A stretch of DNA of 64,000 nt. Source: Pelosinus propionicus DSM 13327 (GTDB lineage: Bacteria > Bacillota > Negativicutes > DSM-13327). A program made the translations under genes and the position numbers. Shown here in pieces: positions 7,134 through 16,351 of this stretch. The notes beneath the pieces are model-generated. The model was not told the DNA's origin. It saw only the letters and a list, made by a program, of their open reading frames with translations, and did no database searches. The stretch lies in the NCBI RefSeq assembly GCF_900114615.1, contig NZ_FOTS01000022.1:1-64000 (forward strand). The letters are read 5' to 3'. How positions within the stretch are numbered: the stretch's first letter is position 1; every line of letters starts with the position of its first letter.

Positions 7134-9302
7134 ATGTCTAGCAATCGTAATCTAAAACAAGAAATCAATGAAAAGTTAATGGATGAAACCTTGCGCGGTT
7201 CTTTAAATCGCTTTGCAGAAGCATACCCAATCGCTCGCGCTAAGGCTTATGAAAGTGTTGATGACATCGATTCCCTACGTAACTCTGTAAGAGATATGAA
7301 AATAGAAACCGTGGAAAACCTGGAAAAAATCGCTGATCAATTTGAAGAACAAGTCACCAAAAGAGGTGGTAAAGTATTTCGCGCCAAAGATGGAGATGCA
7401 TTAAAAGAATATCTTTTTAATCTCTGTAAAGAGAAAGGCGTCAAAAGAATTGCTAAATCCAAATCTATGGCTACTGAGGAAATTCATCTGAATCACTTTT
7501 TAGAAGAAAAAGGATTACATGTTAAAGAAACAGATTTAGGAGAATGGATCATTTCCATTGCTGGACATAAACCATCACACATGGTCATGCCTGCTATTCA
7601 CCTTGACCGAAATCAAGTTGCACAATATTTTTCTCAGGAACTTAATAAAGACATTGAGCCTGATATTGCTTACATGGTTCAAGAAGCCAGAATTGCCTTA
7701 AGAGACGAATTCTTACAAGCCGATATGGGTATTACCGGTGCAAATTTCGGCATTGCAGAAAATGGCGCCACCGGATTGGTAACAAATGAAGGAAATGCTC
7801 GCTTAGTAGCGACATTACCACCAATTCAAGTCGTTATTATTGGCTATGAGAAATTAATTCCTACCATTAAAGATGCTGTTCCCATTCTGAGAACTTTACC
7901 AAGAAATGCAACGGGGCAGCTTATGACTAGTTATATGAGCATGATTTCCGGTGCTGCTCCTGCTTTAGTCAAGAAAGATGGTCAATGGGTAGAACAAGAA
8001 AAAGAACTTCATGTCATTCTTTTTGACAACGGACGTTTAAAAGCAGCAAAAGACGATAAGTTAAAACAAATTTACCAATGCGTTCGTTGTGCTTCCTGTT
8101 TGAATGTTTGCCCTGTTTATACCTTGGTTGGCGGGCATGTTTACGGTCACATTTATGCTGGCGGCATTGGTGCCATTTTAACAGCCCTTTTAAATAGTAT
8201 GAACGATTTTAAACAAATTAATGAAATGTGTATTGGCTGTCGTCGCTGTACTGAAATTTGCCCTGGAAAAATTGATATTCCTGGATTAATTGAATATCTT
8301 CGAGCTAAGTCTGTTGAGCAAGATGGCTTGCCTTTTGGCGTGAAAGCAGTCTTTGAAAACGTTCTTGCCAATCGAAAAGTCTTCCATAATTTACTTCGCT
8401 TGGCCTCAATTGGACAAAAACCATTTACCACTGGACGTGTGATTAGACATTTGCCGTTGTTTTTTGCTGGCTTAGCAGCTGACCGCAGCTTACCAGCTGT
8501 AGCAGACAAACCTTTTAGAGATCGAGTGAAAAAAGTTACTAAAAAGATAGACAAACCAGTGAAACGTGTTGCTTTCTTCAGTGGCTGTAATATAGACTTT
8601 ATCTTCCCTGAAACGGGCGAGTCCGTTTATAAAGTACTACAAGATCTCAATATGGAAGTTGTCTTCCCTGAAGATCAAAGTTGCTGCGGTAAGCCAGTAT
8701 TAGGTATGGGCGACCATGAAACGGCAAGAAAGATTGCCAAACAAAACATTATTGCCTTTGAAGAAGCGAAAGCGGACTATATTATGTTTGCCTGCCCAAC
8801 TTGCGCTGAAACTTGGCATCTTACCTATGTAGAGTTGTTTAAAGACGATCCAGAATGGAGCAAGCGAGTCGAAAAACTGGTTCATAACGTACGGGAATTT
8901 ACCAGCTTTGTTGCCGGTGAATATGATAAAGTTGGTCGTCTGACCAAAACGAGTGGCAGACAAAAAGTAACCTATCATGATTCTTGTCATATGAAGCGTG
9001 GTCTTAGCGTGCACACTGAACCTAGACAACTATTGGAATCTGCACCTGGTTATGATTTCGTAGAAATGAAAGATTGTGATAAATGCTGCGGCATGGCCGG
9101 TGCATTCGGTGTGAAATATACTGAGCTATCTATGCCAATCTTAAAGAAGAAAATTGATAATATTAAAGACAGTGGTGCTGAAGTAATTGCTGTAGCCTGC
9201 CCAGCCTGCATGATGCAAATCCAAGGTGGACTGGATAAACAAGCTCCTACTATTAAAATTAAGCATGTTGCAGAAATCATTGCTGAACAAATTAAAGAAT
9301 AA
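7134..9302 (+). CDS. LutB-LutA fusion: lactate dehydrogenase iron-sulfur protein
   Basis: The protein is 722 residues long. Residues 1-305 form a LUD domain (TGANFGIAENGATGLV). A di-cluster ferredoxin segment follows, with Cys316/319/322/326 and Cys366/369/372/376. Two CCG domains follow, with Cys485 and CC517-518 and then Cys648 and CC651-652. In Bacillus these parts are split as LutB (LUD plus Fe-S) and LutA (CCG). Here they are one chain, as in the LdhH-type proteins of strict anaerobes. It probably passes electrons from lactate to a quinone or electron-transfer flavoprotein at the membrane. Only the CCG domains hint at the catalytic site. Confidence 0.9.
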   Translation: MSSNRNLKQEINEKLMDETLRGSLNRFAEAYPIARAKAYESVDDIDSLRNSVRDMKIETVENLEKIADQFEEQVTKRGGKVFRAKDGDALKEYLFNLCKEKGVKRIAKSKSMATEEIHLNHFLEEKGLHVKETDLGEWIISIAGHKPSHMVMPAIHLDRNQVAQYFSQELNKDIEPDIAYMVQEARIALRDEFLQADMGITGANFGIAENGATGLVTNEGNARLVATLPPIQVVIIGYEKLIPTIKDAVPILRTLPRNATGQLMTSYMSMISGAAPALVKKDGQWVEQEKELHVILFDNGRLKAAKDDKLKQIYQCVRCASCLNVCPVYTLVGGHVYGHIYAGGIGAILTALLNSMNDFKQINEMCIGCRRCTEICPGKIDIPGLIEYLRAKSVEQDGLPFGVKAVFENVLANRKVFHNLLRLASIGQKPFTTGRVIRHLPLFFAGLAADRSLPAVADKPFRDRVKKVTKKIDKPVKRVAFFSGCNIDFIFPETGESVYKVLQDLNMEVVFPEDQSCCGKPVLGMGDHETARKIAKQNIIAFEEAKADYIMFACPTCAETWHLTYVELFKDDPEWSKRVEKLVHNVREFTSFVAGEYDKVGRLTKTSGRQKVTYHDSCHMKRGLSVHTEPRQLLESAPGYDFVEMKDCDKCCGMAGAFGVKYTELSMPILKKKIDNIKDSGAEVIAVACPACMMQIQGGLDKQAPTIKIKHVAEIIAEQIKE

Positions 9303-9309
9303 TAAAAAG

Positions 9310-9351
9310 CAAGAGATTGAGAGCGATTGCCCTCAATCTCTTGTTTTTTTT
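9310..9351 (+). terminator. Rho-independent terminator of the lut operon
   Basis: CAAGAGATTGAG (9310-9321) and CTCAATCTCTTG (9332-9343) form a perfect 12-bp stem followed by eight T residues, seven bases after the operon's last stop. Confidence 0.95.
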
Positions 9352-9403
9352 GCTATAGACAAACTTTCCGCAAAGATGCTGCTAACCATGTGAGAAAAGG
9401 CAG

Positions 9404-9922
9404 CTAGGACAGCATCAAAATCCCCTTCCCCTTTAGCTCTTCTTTGATCTTAGACAAAACTTCCTCATTAGGAATTTCTATAGTATGCAAGTGTACGCCA
9501 CCAGTGATGCTTGCTAACTGTTCCGCCTTACCATCCTTTAACTTATGCAGAAATTCTCCAATTTCCCGACGTGATCCTAACATCAAATTCGCCTTTAATT
9601 CCCCATATAAAGAATGATCTACTATAACATCAAGTACCTTGCCACCATTATCCACAATAATAGATAGTTCTTCTTCCAACTCATCTTGACCGTGCTTACA
9701 GGCTAAAGTAGCTTTTATACTCTTCGAGCTATCCACTAATGGCAACAGGTATCCTTGAGGCGTAGCATATATCACATTTCCTGCAGCTCGTAAAATAGCA
9801 AAGTCCGTAACAATCACTTGGCGACTCACTCCTAGCTCTTTTGCCAGTCGAGTTCCTGTTAATGGCTGTTCTGCTGTCTTTAGTTTCTCTAATAATCTTC
9901 CTCGTCGCTCTTTTGCATCCAT
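9404..9922 (-). CDS. niaR: NiaR-type niacin-responsive repressor (HTH + 3H domain)
   Basis: The product is 172 residues. An HTH_11 winged helix (about residues 6-60, with LTGTRLAKELGVSRQVIVTDFAIL) is joined to a 3H domain named for its three conserved histidines (H77 in ACKHGQ, H103 in VDHSLYG, H145/147 in GVHLHTIE). The family represses NAD biosynthesis or niacin uptake genes when nicotinic acid is plentiful, using the histidines to bind metal and ligand. GGGGAG precedes the ATG. No niacin gene is adjacent, so the target operon must be elsewhere. Confidence 0.85.
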   Translation of the reverse strand: MDAKERRGRLLEKLKTAEQPLTGTRLAKELGVSRQVIVTDFAILRAAGNVIYATPQGYLLPLVDSSKSIKATLACKHGQDELEEELSIIVDNGGKVLDVIVDHSLYGELKANLMLGSRREIGEFLHKLKDGKAEQLASITGGVHLHTIEIPNEEVLSKIKEELKGKGILMLS

Positions 9923-10090
9923 TACTATGCTCCCCTACACTATATTATTAACAATAAGAAAACTTCAATCATTAAATTGATCGCGTTTTAACTAAACAAA
10001 ATCTCTTTCATTCACAATTCGGTCAAAAGCTTTTTTTTTCCTGCTCCTCCACTTTTACGAATAAAAGCACATAACAATAAGATTATGATA

Positions 10091-10129
10091 TAAAAAATGA
10101 GTATCAGAATCTTCATTCCAATACTCATT
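10091..10129 (-). terminator. terminator of the tRNA-Asn-Glu-Val transcript
   Basis: AATGAGTAT (10096-10104) and ATACTCATT (10121-10129) form the stem. On the minus strand it runs on into TTTTTTA, 14 bases past the tRNA-Val 3' end. Confidence 0.75.
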
Positions 10130-10142
10130 ACAACTTATAATA

Positions 10143-10218
<76 letters not shown>

Positions 10219-10227
10219 GTAGCTATT

Positions 10228-10302
10228 TGGTGACCCGTGGGGGAATCGAACCCCCGTTATCGCCGTGAAAGGGCGGTGTCTTAACCGCTTGACCAACGGG
10301 CC
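10228..10302 (-). tRNA. tRNA-Glu (anticodon TTC)
   Basis: The acceptor GGCCCGT pairs with ACGGGTC (one G-U pair). The anticodon stem CCGCC has loop CTTTCAC, giving anticodon TTC. The T arm is GGGGG-TTCGATT-CCCCC and CCA is encoded. It is the middle gene of the tRNA cluster, 9 bases from tRNA-Val. Confidence 0.95.
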
Positions 10303-10307
10303 ACATA

Positions 10308-10383
10308 TGGCTCCTCGAGTAGGACTCGAACCTACGACCGATCGGTTAACAGCCGATTGCTCTACCAACTGAGCTATCGAGGA
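10308..10383 (-). tRNA. tRNA-Asn (anticodon GTT)
   Basis: The acceptor TCCTCGA pairs with TCGAGGA, discriminator G, CCA encoded. Anticodon loop CTGTTAA gives GTT, and the T loop is GTTCGAGTC. It is the first gene of the cluster, 5 bases from tRNA-Glu. Confidence 0.96.
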
Positions 10384-10452
10384 ATAACAACATTTATTAT
10401 TATAAATTATCTTAACCATAAATGCAATAGGGTAAACTAACTTTTTTCAATT

Positions 10453-11286
10453 TTATTTTAATAATTCTTGTACAAAACTAGGCAGAACAAATGAGCTTTT
10501 GTGAATTTCGTTATTATAATAACGGGTAATTAACTCTTGAACATTTTCACTATTCGTTTGAATCGGATCATATTTTTTGGAGCCTATAGTGAAGCAATGT
10601 AATCCGCTAGGGTAAGTAGGAATGCTTGCCAAATACAGTTTCGTAATAGGAAATAATTGGCGAATCTCTTTATTTACATATGTAATTAATTCTTGATGAT
10701 AAAAAGGTGATTCTGTTTGCTGTACAAACAGTCCATCCTCTTTTAGAGCCTTATACACATTACTATAAAAATCAGGTGTAAATAGCCCTTTCCCTGGACC
10801 GATAGGATCGGAGCAATCTACAATGATAATATCATATTTATTTTCAGCTTCCTTCATATAAGATATACCATCACCAATTTTAAGCTCCAATTTAGGATGG
10901 TTATGAATAATAGCTTCACTAATTTCTGGAAGGAATTTTTTACAAGCATCAACGACCAATCCGTCAATTTCAACCATTTCTACTTTTTCAACGCATTCAT
11001 GCCTTACAACCTCACGAATTGTACCACCATCGCCACCACCAATAACGAGTACTTTCTTAGGGCTAGGATGGGCAAATAAGGGAATATGAACAATCATTTC
11101 ATGATAAATAAATTCATCCGCCACCGATGTTTGAAACACACCGTCCAGCACTAACATACGGCCGAATTGTTCTGAATCTACTACCGCGATCTCTTGATAA
11201 TCAGATTTCCCCATAAATAATGTTTCTCTTACGCGCGCTCTTAGTTCTAAGTCTTTTGTTTGCGCCTCATTAATCCATAGATTCAT
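10453..11286 (-). CDS. speE: spermidine synthase (polyamine aminopropyltransferase)
   Basis: The protein is 277 residues, typical for SpeE. It transfers the aminopropyl group of decarboxylated S-adenosylmethionine to putrescine in the cytosol. The Rossmann loop VLVIGGGDGGTIREVVRH (about residues 79-96), the acidic strand end VEMVEID, the catalytic VDCSDPIGPG (about 157-166) and LFVQQTESP are all present. GGAGG precedes the ATG. No speD or speA gene is adjacent; the gene seems to be monocistronic upstream of the tRNA cluster. Confidence 0.95.
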   Translation of the reverse strand: MNLWINEAQTKDLELRARVRETLFMGKSDYQEIAVVDSEQFGRMLVLDGVFQTSVADEFIYHEMIVHIPLFAHPSPKKVLVIGGGDGGTIREVVRHECVEKVEMVEIDGLVVDACKKFLPEISEAIIHNHPKLELKIGDGISYMKEAENKYDIIIVDCSDPIGPGKGLFTPDFYSNVYKALKEDGLFVQQTESPFYHQELITYVNKEIRQLFPITKLYLASIPTYPSGLHCFTIGSKKYDPIQTNSENVQELITRYYNNEIHKSSFVLPSFVQELLK

Positions 11287-11446
11287 CTTTGCATCCCTCC
11301 AACCTTTATTTTACGTGTATTTATTCAATGGTTATTATATCTTCAATATGAGCAATCTATTTTAATTATAACGATTATAGTTCTTGGGCAAAATACGCCT
11401 TTCCCAAAATCTTCTATATCCATAAATTCTATCATAAAATCGACTT

Positions 11447-11472
11447 GGGGAAAAGGTCTATTTCTTTTCCCC
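11447..11472. repeat. hairpin in the speE upstream gap
   Basis: GGGGAAAAG (11447-11455) and CTTTTCCCC (11464-11472) form a 9-bp stem. It may terminate the small membrane-protein gene whose stop lies 149 bases upstream on the minus strand. Apart from this hairpin I see nothing in the 334-base gap 11287-11620. Confidence 0.45.
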
Positions 11473-11620
11473 TCTTACTTATCACAGCGTTCACTCTACT
11501 CCAGTATACCGTATTGGCTTATTTTTATGAAAATTTAATTCCCATCAATTAGCATATATCCGATATGTCTTATATTCTACCTTCTTTTCAATGGAGCAAA
11601 CATTTTATTGATGATACGAT

Positions 11621-11896
11621 CTAGCTACAGTTAGACTTACCCGTCATATCATCTTTTATTCCTAAATCACCTGGACAAGTCCCCTTTGGAGTATTCCAGA
11701 TAGAATTAATCGCATGTGTCGCATTTAATTGGGTCATCAACCAAATGTAGGTATCACGAAATTGAAATAAATCAAATTGCGTACTTTTTAACCCATTTAG
11801 AATCCAGGCTCCTAACCAGATTATGATAAAAATTGCAGTATAGGCTCCCATACACTTGCTAGGAAAATAAATAACTTGTTCAATACTTCGCCACAT
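11621..11896 (-). CDS. small single-span membrane protein, unknown
   Basis: The product has 91 residues. One clear hydrophobic helix (about residues 18-34, AYTAIFIIIWLGAWIL) follows a short N-terminal segment. The C-terminal third is polar and holds two cysteines, PKGTCPGDLG and the near-terminal NCS. I recognise no family. A strong ribosome site (GGAGGGGGAG) precedes the ATG, which supports it as a real gene. It lies alone between speE and dcuC. Confidence 0.6.
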   Translation of the reverse strand: MWRSIEQVIYFPSKCMGAYTAIFIIIWLGAWILNGLKSTQFDLFQFRDTYIWLMTQLNATHAINSIWNTPKGTCPGDLGIKDDMTGKSNCS

Positions 11897-11984
11897 TTAT
11901 ATCTCCCCCTCCCAAAATAGAAGTACTTACTAAATAAATAGTCTTTTTATTATCCTATTCTGGGTAAGTAAAAGAGTTATACAC

Positions 11985-12031
11985 AACAAAAAAGCCCTCT
12001 CATTTCATCTCCAAGAGTAAAATGAAAGGGC
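11985..12031 (-). terminator. dcuC terminator
   Basis: GCCCTCTCATTT (11994-12005) pairs with AAATGAAAGGGC (12020-12031) with one non-Watson-Crick position. The minus-strand copy ends in TTTTTTG, 13 bases past the dcuC stop. Confidence 0.85.
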
Positions 12032-12043
12032 CCTTACATGCTA

Positions 12044-13411
12044 TTAGCGATAAAAATAAATAAAAGTAGCAGCTACATTCACAATCAGAGCACCAATCAT
12101 GGGAATAGACGTACGTTTTACTACATCAATTGGCGATACATTTGCAATACCGGAAACAACTACAATAACCGCAGTAATTGGTGACATGCTGCGGGCAATA
12201 CTTGCAGCAAAGTGCATCGGCAACAGCATTAAAACAGGAGCAATATCCATCTTAGCGGCTACAACAGGAGTCAAAGCAACAAAAGCAAAGAATGGTGCAT
12301 TGCCTGAACCCATTACTACAGATGATATAGCAATAATCGATACCATGACAATAATCATACCTGCGCCGCCAAATCCCGCGGATTGGGCAGAGCTAATAAT
12401 CGATTCAATAGCTCCCACTGATTTTAACCCTTGAGCAAAAGTTTCCCCAGCTACGACTAAGGTAACTACAGCAGCAAACTGAATACCCATACCATCAAAG
12501 AAAACTTGCAAATCAGTAAATACTTTTTTAATATCTCGTTTACGAACAAACTCAAAAATCATAGCTACAAATAGACTAATAAACATTGCATTCACAATAT
12601 CCATTTTAATTCCCTTAATTCCAATATCGCTAAAAGCCAAAATCAGTACTAAAGGTACAGCAGGTAACAAAGCAAAAATACCTGGTGGAAGCTCTTCCTC
12701 TGCTTTATTCGTGGTTATCTCTGCCCGCTCTACAATATGTCCTTGTTTTTTATCAAACCACTGTTGGACAAAATAATGTAATACAGCAACTACCACCATT
12801 ACGGTTAGAGCAACAGGAATTTGATACTGAGTCCAGTACGTTGCAATGTCCATGCCAGCCGTATTCGCTGACAATACACTGCCAGGATCTCCAGGACTCC
12901 AATCTAAACATAACGTAGTGCCAATAACAGCCGTCGCAGCTAATCGGCTAACACCTAGACGCACTAAAATAGGAAACATCGTAACCATGAGCAACATTCC
13001 TAAACCAGAAGCACTATTAATAAACAAGCCTAATACCTGACCGACCAAATAACATGCAGCCAGCATTACATAAGGTGCATGAAGCTTTTGCAAAGGTTTA
13101 ATGGCAATGTTGACCAACGCCTTACTTGCCCCAATATGATCCATATATCGAGCAAAGCCTCCCACTGCCATAATACTAAGGCCAAGACCAGCAGCCCTGC
13201 CACTCAACGTCTTTTTTATAAACTCAAATAAATCAAACCAAATAAATCCTGTACTTTCCTTTACTGGTAAAATTGTTCCCAACCCAAAAATAACAGCACA
13301 TGACATAAGAATAAGACCACCAAAAACCAAAACAGCTTGTGTCTTATATTGCTTTAAAATCATGTAGACAACCATTGACGTAACTATAAGTGCTAATAAT
13401 ATTCCCAACAT
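12044..13411 (-). CDS. dcuC: DcuC-family C4-dicarboxylate carrier
   Basis: The protein is 455 residues with 10-12 predicted membrane helices. It resembles DcuC, an anaerobic fumarate/succinate exchanger or succinate exporter. Shared blocks are GLSIMAVGGFARYMDHIGASKALV (about 77-100), SASGLGMLLMVTMFPILVRLGVSR (about 134-157), and VVMGSGNAPFFAFVAL plus ARSMSPITAV near the C-terminus. AGGAGG precedes the ATG. With dctA at 20.5 kb it gives the cell two unrelated C4-dicarboxylate carriers. It may export succinate in fermentation; the direction of transport is not visible in sequence. Confidence 0.85.
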   Translation of the reverse strand: MLGILLALIVTSMVVYMILKQYKTQAVLVFGGLILMSCAVIFGLGTILPVKESTGFIWFDLFEFIKKTLSGRAAGLGLSIMAVGGFARYMDHIGASKALVNIAIKPLQKLHAPYVMLAACYLVGQVLGLFINSASGLGMLLMVTMFPILVRLGVSRLAATAVIGTTLCLDWSPGDPGSVLSANTAGMDIATYWTQYQIPVALTVMVVVAVLHYFVQQWFDKKQGHIVERAEITTNKAEEELPPGIFALLPAVPLVLILAFSDIGIKGIKMDIVNAMFISLFVAMIFEFVRKRDIKKVFTDLQVFFDGMGIQFAAVVTLVVAGETFAQGLKSVGAIESIISSAQSAGFGGAGMIIVMVSIIAISSVVMGSGNAPFFAFVALTPVVAAKMDIAPVLMLLPMHFAASIARSMSPITAVIVVVSGIANVSPIDVVKRTSIPMIGALIVNVAATFIYFYR

Positions 13412-13659
13412 TTTTCTTTCCTCCTAATTATATCCCTTTCCTCTTTACTATTTGAAGGTAAAACCGATCTCCTATAGTAAATGTATTTTAAATACATTTA
13501 CTATAGTTCTATAAATCTTCATTATCTCCTGCAGGCGGACATTAATTCGCTGTAAATTTAGAAAATTTAATCAATTTAACTGCAAATCAATACCTAGTTA
13601 CTTTTACTTCTGAATATTATATAATCAATTAAGCACTATAAATTATTATGAGGTATTCT

Positions 13660-13890
13660 ATGAGCAGAATGACAGCATCACATCTTAAGAGAGGCATTAT
13701 TTTTGGTGATAATAACACTGCAGAATATGTCTATTTGCCGGCCAGTGAAATTGGTATGGAAGACCCGTTATGTGTTTTGGAAACACCTAACGGACGACAA
13801 GATCTCAATCTGAAGCAAGCTTTATCTTTTATATTAAAACTTAGCTTAAGACCAGTATGCCACCCTAGATTTGGACGTAGCTCCTTCTAG
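13660..13890 (+). CDS. small conserved-looking protein, unknown
   Basis: The protein has about 76 residues and is soluble, with no signal peptide. It starts MSRMTASHLKRG and has a basic C-terminus (PVCHPRFGRSSF). TGAGG seven bases before ATG 13660 favours this start over the ATG 12 bases earlier. A terminator directly follows, so it is a complete transcription unit. No family is recognised. Confidence 0.5.
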   Translation: MSRMTASHLKRGIIFGDNNTAEYVYLPASEIGMEDPLCVLETPNGRQDLNLKQALSFILKLSLRPVCHPRFGRSSF

Positions 13891-13904
13891 TTTAATTAAA
13901 GCAG

Positions 13905-13944
13905 TAAAGCCTTTACTATGTCTGACAGCATAGAAGAGGCTTTA
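13905..13944. terminator. bidirectional terminator
   Basis: TAAAGCC (13905-13911) and GGCTTTA (13938-13944), with imperfect inner pairing, lie between the convergent plus-strand small gene and the minus-strand NUDIX gene. T-rich flanks occur on the plus-strand side. Confidence 0.65.
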
Positions 13945-13957
13945 TTTCTTATTCCTG

Positions 13958-14416
13958 TTATAAAAATTTAAATTCAGCTACATCTTCATTGTTTTCGGCA
14001 AAAATTACTGTGCCCTCTATGATCTTTCCTGCCAAGACTGTAGGCAGCCAATAGATATCATCCTGCCACATTTCATTATAAGGAATATCAGACTGTGAAA
14101 ACCATTGAGGCTTCATTTCTTTCGTTTCTACTGGTTCTCCCTGCCAGGTATGCACTAGAAAGATATGTACATCATGCCGCAGCTGAGGGCTTGCGGGAAA
14201 AATGAAGTCAAGTTTACCTACATACGCTAACTGCCCCTCAGCGACCTGAATGCCACTTTCTTCTTTCAGTTCCCTTACAGTTGCCTGCAATATTGTTTCG
14301 CCGTCTTTAAGTTTACCACCAAAACCATTATATTTTCCTTGACCAAAGCCTGTTTTTTTCATGCCAAGCAAAATTTTATCTTTTTTAAGCAAGAAACAGA
14401 GTGTGGTTGTATACAT
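13958..14416 (-). CDS. NUDIX hydrolase, MutT/8-oxo-dGTPase type
   Basis: The product is about 152 residues. The NUDIX box is complete: GGKLKDGETILQATVREL followed by KEESG (about residues 36-58), with the glutamates that bind Mg2+. KKTGFGQGKYNGFGGKL just before it is typical of MTH1/MutT-type oxidised purine nucleotide phosphohydrolases, so pool sanitation is the best guess. I place the start at MYTTTLCFLLKKDK; an ATG 33 bases upstream is possible. It is followed by a shared terminator. Confidence 0.85.
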   Translation of the reverse strand: MYTTTLCFLLKKDKILLGMKKTGFGQGKYNGFGGKLKDGETILQATVRELKEESGIQVAEGQLAYVGKLDFIFPASPQLRHDVHIFLVHTWQGEPVETKEMKPQWFSQSDIPYNEMWQDDIYWLPTVLAGKIIEGTVIFAENNEDVAEFKFL

Positions 14417-14603
14417 TTTGTCATCTTCTTTCTTTAAAGTGTTGGACATGTCCCTTTGCCATCCTGACAGTTCTGCTTGTATAGCAAGAAAAGTATTACC
14501 GGGAAATATCGCCTCCTCCTACAGTAATAATTGTGATTTAATATATCCAATAAATACAATAAAAAACAACAGTCTGTTAAGACAGTTGTGGAATACCAAT
14601 TAT

Positions 14604-15131
14604 TTAATCTAATAAGAATTTTTCCATCACATGCACATCAATCCATTTTCCATCTAACATTCCTTGTTTTACATAAGTACCAACCTTTGTAAAACCAAGA
14701 GCGTAGTAAAGTTTATGTCCTGTACGATTAACGGCCAGCGTAGTCAATACCATCTTATAAAATTCTTCCTCTTTAGCCACTTGAATTAAAGCTAGTAATA
14801 AATGTTTCCCAAGCTTTTTATTTCGTTCTTCTCTATTAATATAAATGGAAAGATCAGCAACACCTTTATAACATTCCCGTGCATTAAAAACGTTGAGTGA
14901 AGCCCAGCCTTTTATCCTTTTCTCTGCATCTTCAAGTACTAATACTTTATGCCTCGAACTCCTGTTTTTCAGCCACGCTATCATTTCTTCGACACTTTTT
15001 GTATTTGTTTCTAATGTAGCAATTCGGTCTTGTATGCCTTGATTATAAATCTCTGTAATTTGTTTAATATCACTTAGAGAAGCAATCCGAATTAAAAACG
15101 TACCTTCTGGCAATTCTAAAGTCCCCTGCAT
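14604..15131 (-). CDS. GNAT N-acetyltransferase (phosphinothricin-acetyltransferase-like)
   Basis: The product is 175 residues with a GNAT fold. IRIASLSDIKQITEIYNQGI opens the domain, VADLSIYINREERNKKLGKHLLLALI (about 105-130) carries the acetyl-CoA pyrophosphate loop, and ALGFTKVGTYVKQG ends it. The early IYNQGI and late GFTKVG motifs resemble the Pat/ArsN branch, which acetylates small amines such as phosphinothricin or amino acids. The substrate is not determined. GGGGA precedes the ATG. Confidence 0.8.
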   Translation of the reverse strand: MQGTLELPEGTFLIRIASLSDIKQITEIYNQGIQDRIATLETNTKSVEEMIAWLKNRSSRHKVLVLEDAEKRIKGWASLNVFNARECYKGVADLSIYINREERNKKLGKHLLLALIQVAKEEEFYKMVLTTLAVNRTGHKLYYALGFTKVGTYVKQGMLDGKWIDVHVMEKFLLD

Positions 15132-15180
15132 ATTCCCCTCACTCCTACTTCTTACCCCTTATTGGTATTGTTATCAAAAT

Positions 15181-15963
15181 TCATTTTTTAATAGCATGCT
15201 CTTTAGCGTATTGCCATAAACACCGCTGAACACACGCAATCTCCTCTTGAGCAGGTAGAGCAGCTATCAGCTTTTCAATATACCCTTGCTCTATTATGTA
15301 GGAAAAGGAATAGGAAAAGTAGATATCATATATCCACGATAAACGAAAAAGCATTAAATCATTTCCAGTCTTGATGTCTGGATACTCCACTAATTTCCCC
15401 TGTAGTATGTCCTTAACGATTTTTGCTGAATACCCAGTATCGTTTCCTAGCTCTAGGGGCAAAGGGATTTTGTTCTCCTCTTCTTTTGTAACTAACATGG
15501 AAAAAATGTCAATCTTATCTGCATCTCGAACAATCTTTGCAGGAGTTAACCATTCCAAGTTTTCATCGATTGGCAGCTCACGTCGATTATGATATAATAC
15601 AGCATTTTTAACAATCTTCTGTTCTTGATCATTTAGCCCAGCAGCTTGCAGACTGCCCGATTCCTGCAAAACTTCCAATCCCAATTGAGCATGATTTACA
15701 GACAATGCATCATTAAAAGTTCTGTAGGTCTGGTATTGCTGAAACCTACCAATATCATGAAGCAATGCAGCAATTTTGATATGCTGCATCTGTTCAAAAG
15801 TACAAGATAACCAAGTACCAATTCGCTTGGCATTTTCCAGTACCCGCATCGTGTGCTCTTCCTTCAATCGAATATGAAATTGCAGCTGCGCATCCATAGA
15901 ATAAAACCCATGAACATAATGCTGAAACCAGTTCTTAAGAAATAAAAAAGCATTTTCCTTCAT
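15181..15963 (-). CDS. HD-domain phosphohydrolase
   Basis: The product is 260 residues. The metal site is visible as H36 in the first helix region (EEHTMRVLENA), AALLHDIGRFQQYQTY (about 65-80), VLYHNRRELP, and VRDADKIDIFSML (about 143-155). This is the H...HD...H...D pattern of HD hydrolases, which remove phosphate from nucleotides or second messengers. GGAGG precedes the ATG. It lies just downstream of the 106-residue protein gene and probably shares its transcript. Confidence 0.8.
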   Translation of the reverse strand: MKENAFLFLKNWFQHYVHGFYSMDAQLQFHIRLKEEHTMRVLENAKRIGTWLSCTFEQMQHIKIAALLHDIGRFQQYQTYRTFNDALSVNHAQLGLEVLQESGSLQAAGLNDQEQKIVKNAVLYHNRRELPIDENLEWLTPAKIVRDADKIDIFSMLVTKEEENKIPLPLELGNDTGYSAKIVKDILQGKLVEYPDIKTGNDLMLFRLSWIYDIYFSYSFSYIIEQGYIEKLIAALPAQEEIACVQRCLWQYAKEHAIKK

Positions 15964-15974
15964 AGGACCTCCAA

Positions 15975-16295
15975 TTATTTGGCTTTTCTCTTTTCCGCTT
16001 TACTAGGAACACCTGTCAATATGATTTGTTTATCCTGAGCTGTTACCTTAATATCAAAATCAACAATTCCTTCTTTATATAGTTTAACTTTCAAGTCAAG
16101 TAACGCTTTGCCTACCCTTTCCTGCAATTCTGGCGTAAAAAATTCACTCACATAGTTCTTATTATCTTTTTGTATCCCTCTCACTGGCTGAGAAGCAGCT
16201 GCTTCTTCCTCATAATTTTCATTTTCAAAAGTAAGAGTTTCCTTATAATCGCCAAACATAGCTGTATCACTTAAATTTTTAGGTATTTTCGCCAT
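15975..16295 (-). CDS. soluble protein of unknown function
   Basis: The product is 106 residues. An N-terminal part rich in acidic residues (FENENYEEEAAASQP) is followed by a charged alpha/beta C-terminal half (FFTPELQERVGKALLDLKVKLYKEG, then VDFDIKVTAQDKQIILTG). It has no signal, no membrane segment and no cysteine. No family is recognised. GGGTGAG precedes the ATG, and it sits 11 bases from the HD gene, so the two are likely to be an operon. Confidence 0.55.
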   Translation of the reverse strand: MAKIPKNLSDTAMFGDYKETLTFENENYEEEAAASQPVRGIQKDNKNYVSEFFTPELQERVGKALLDLKVKLYKEGIVDFDIKVTAQDKQIILTGVPSKAEKRKAK

Positions 16296-16351
16296 ACTCT
16301 ACTCACCCTATCGTCTTAAATTTTTATACCTACATTATAGCACAAATCCAG

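Noticed and set aside
8153-9280. Several minus-strand frames of 76-133 codons
   Set aside because: They are antisense to the LutB-LutA fusion gene, whose iron-sulfur motifs prove the plus-strand frame.
12099-12434. Plus-strand frame of 111 codons
   Set aside because: Antisense to dcuC; its Thr/Ala/Ile-rich composition is the shadow of membrane helices.
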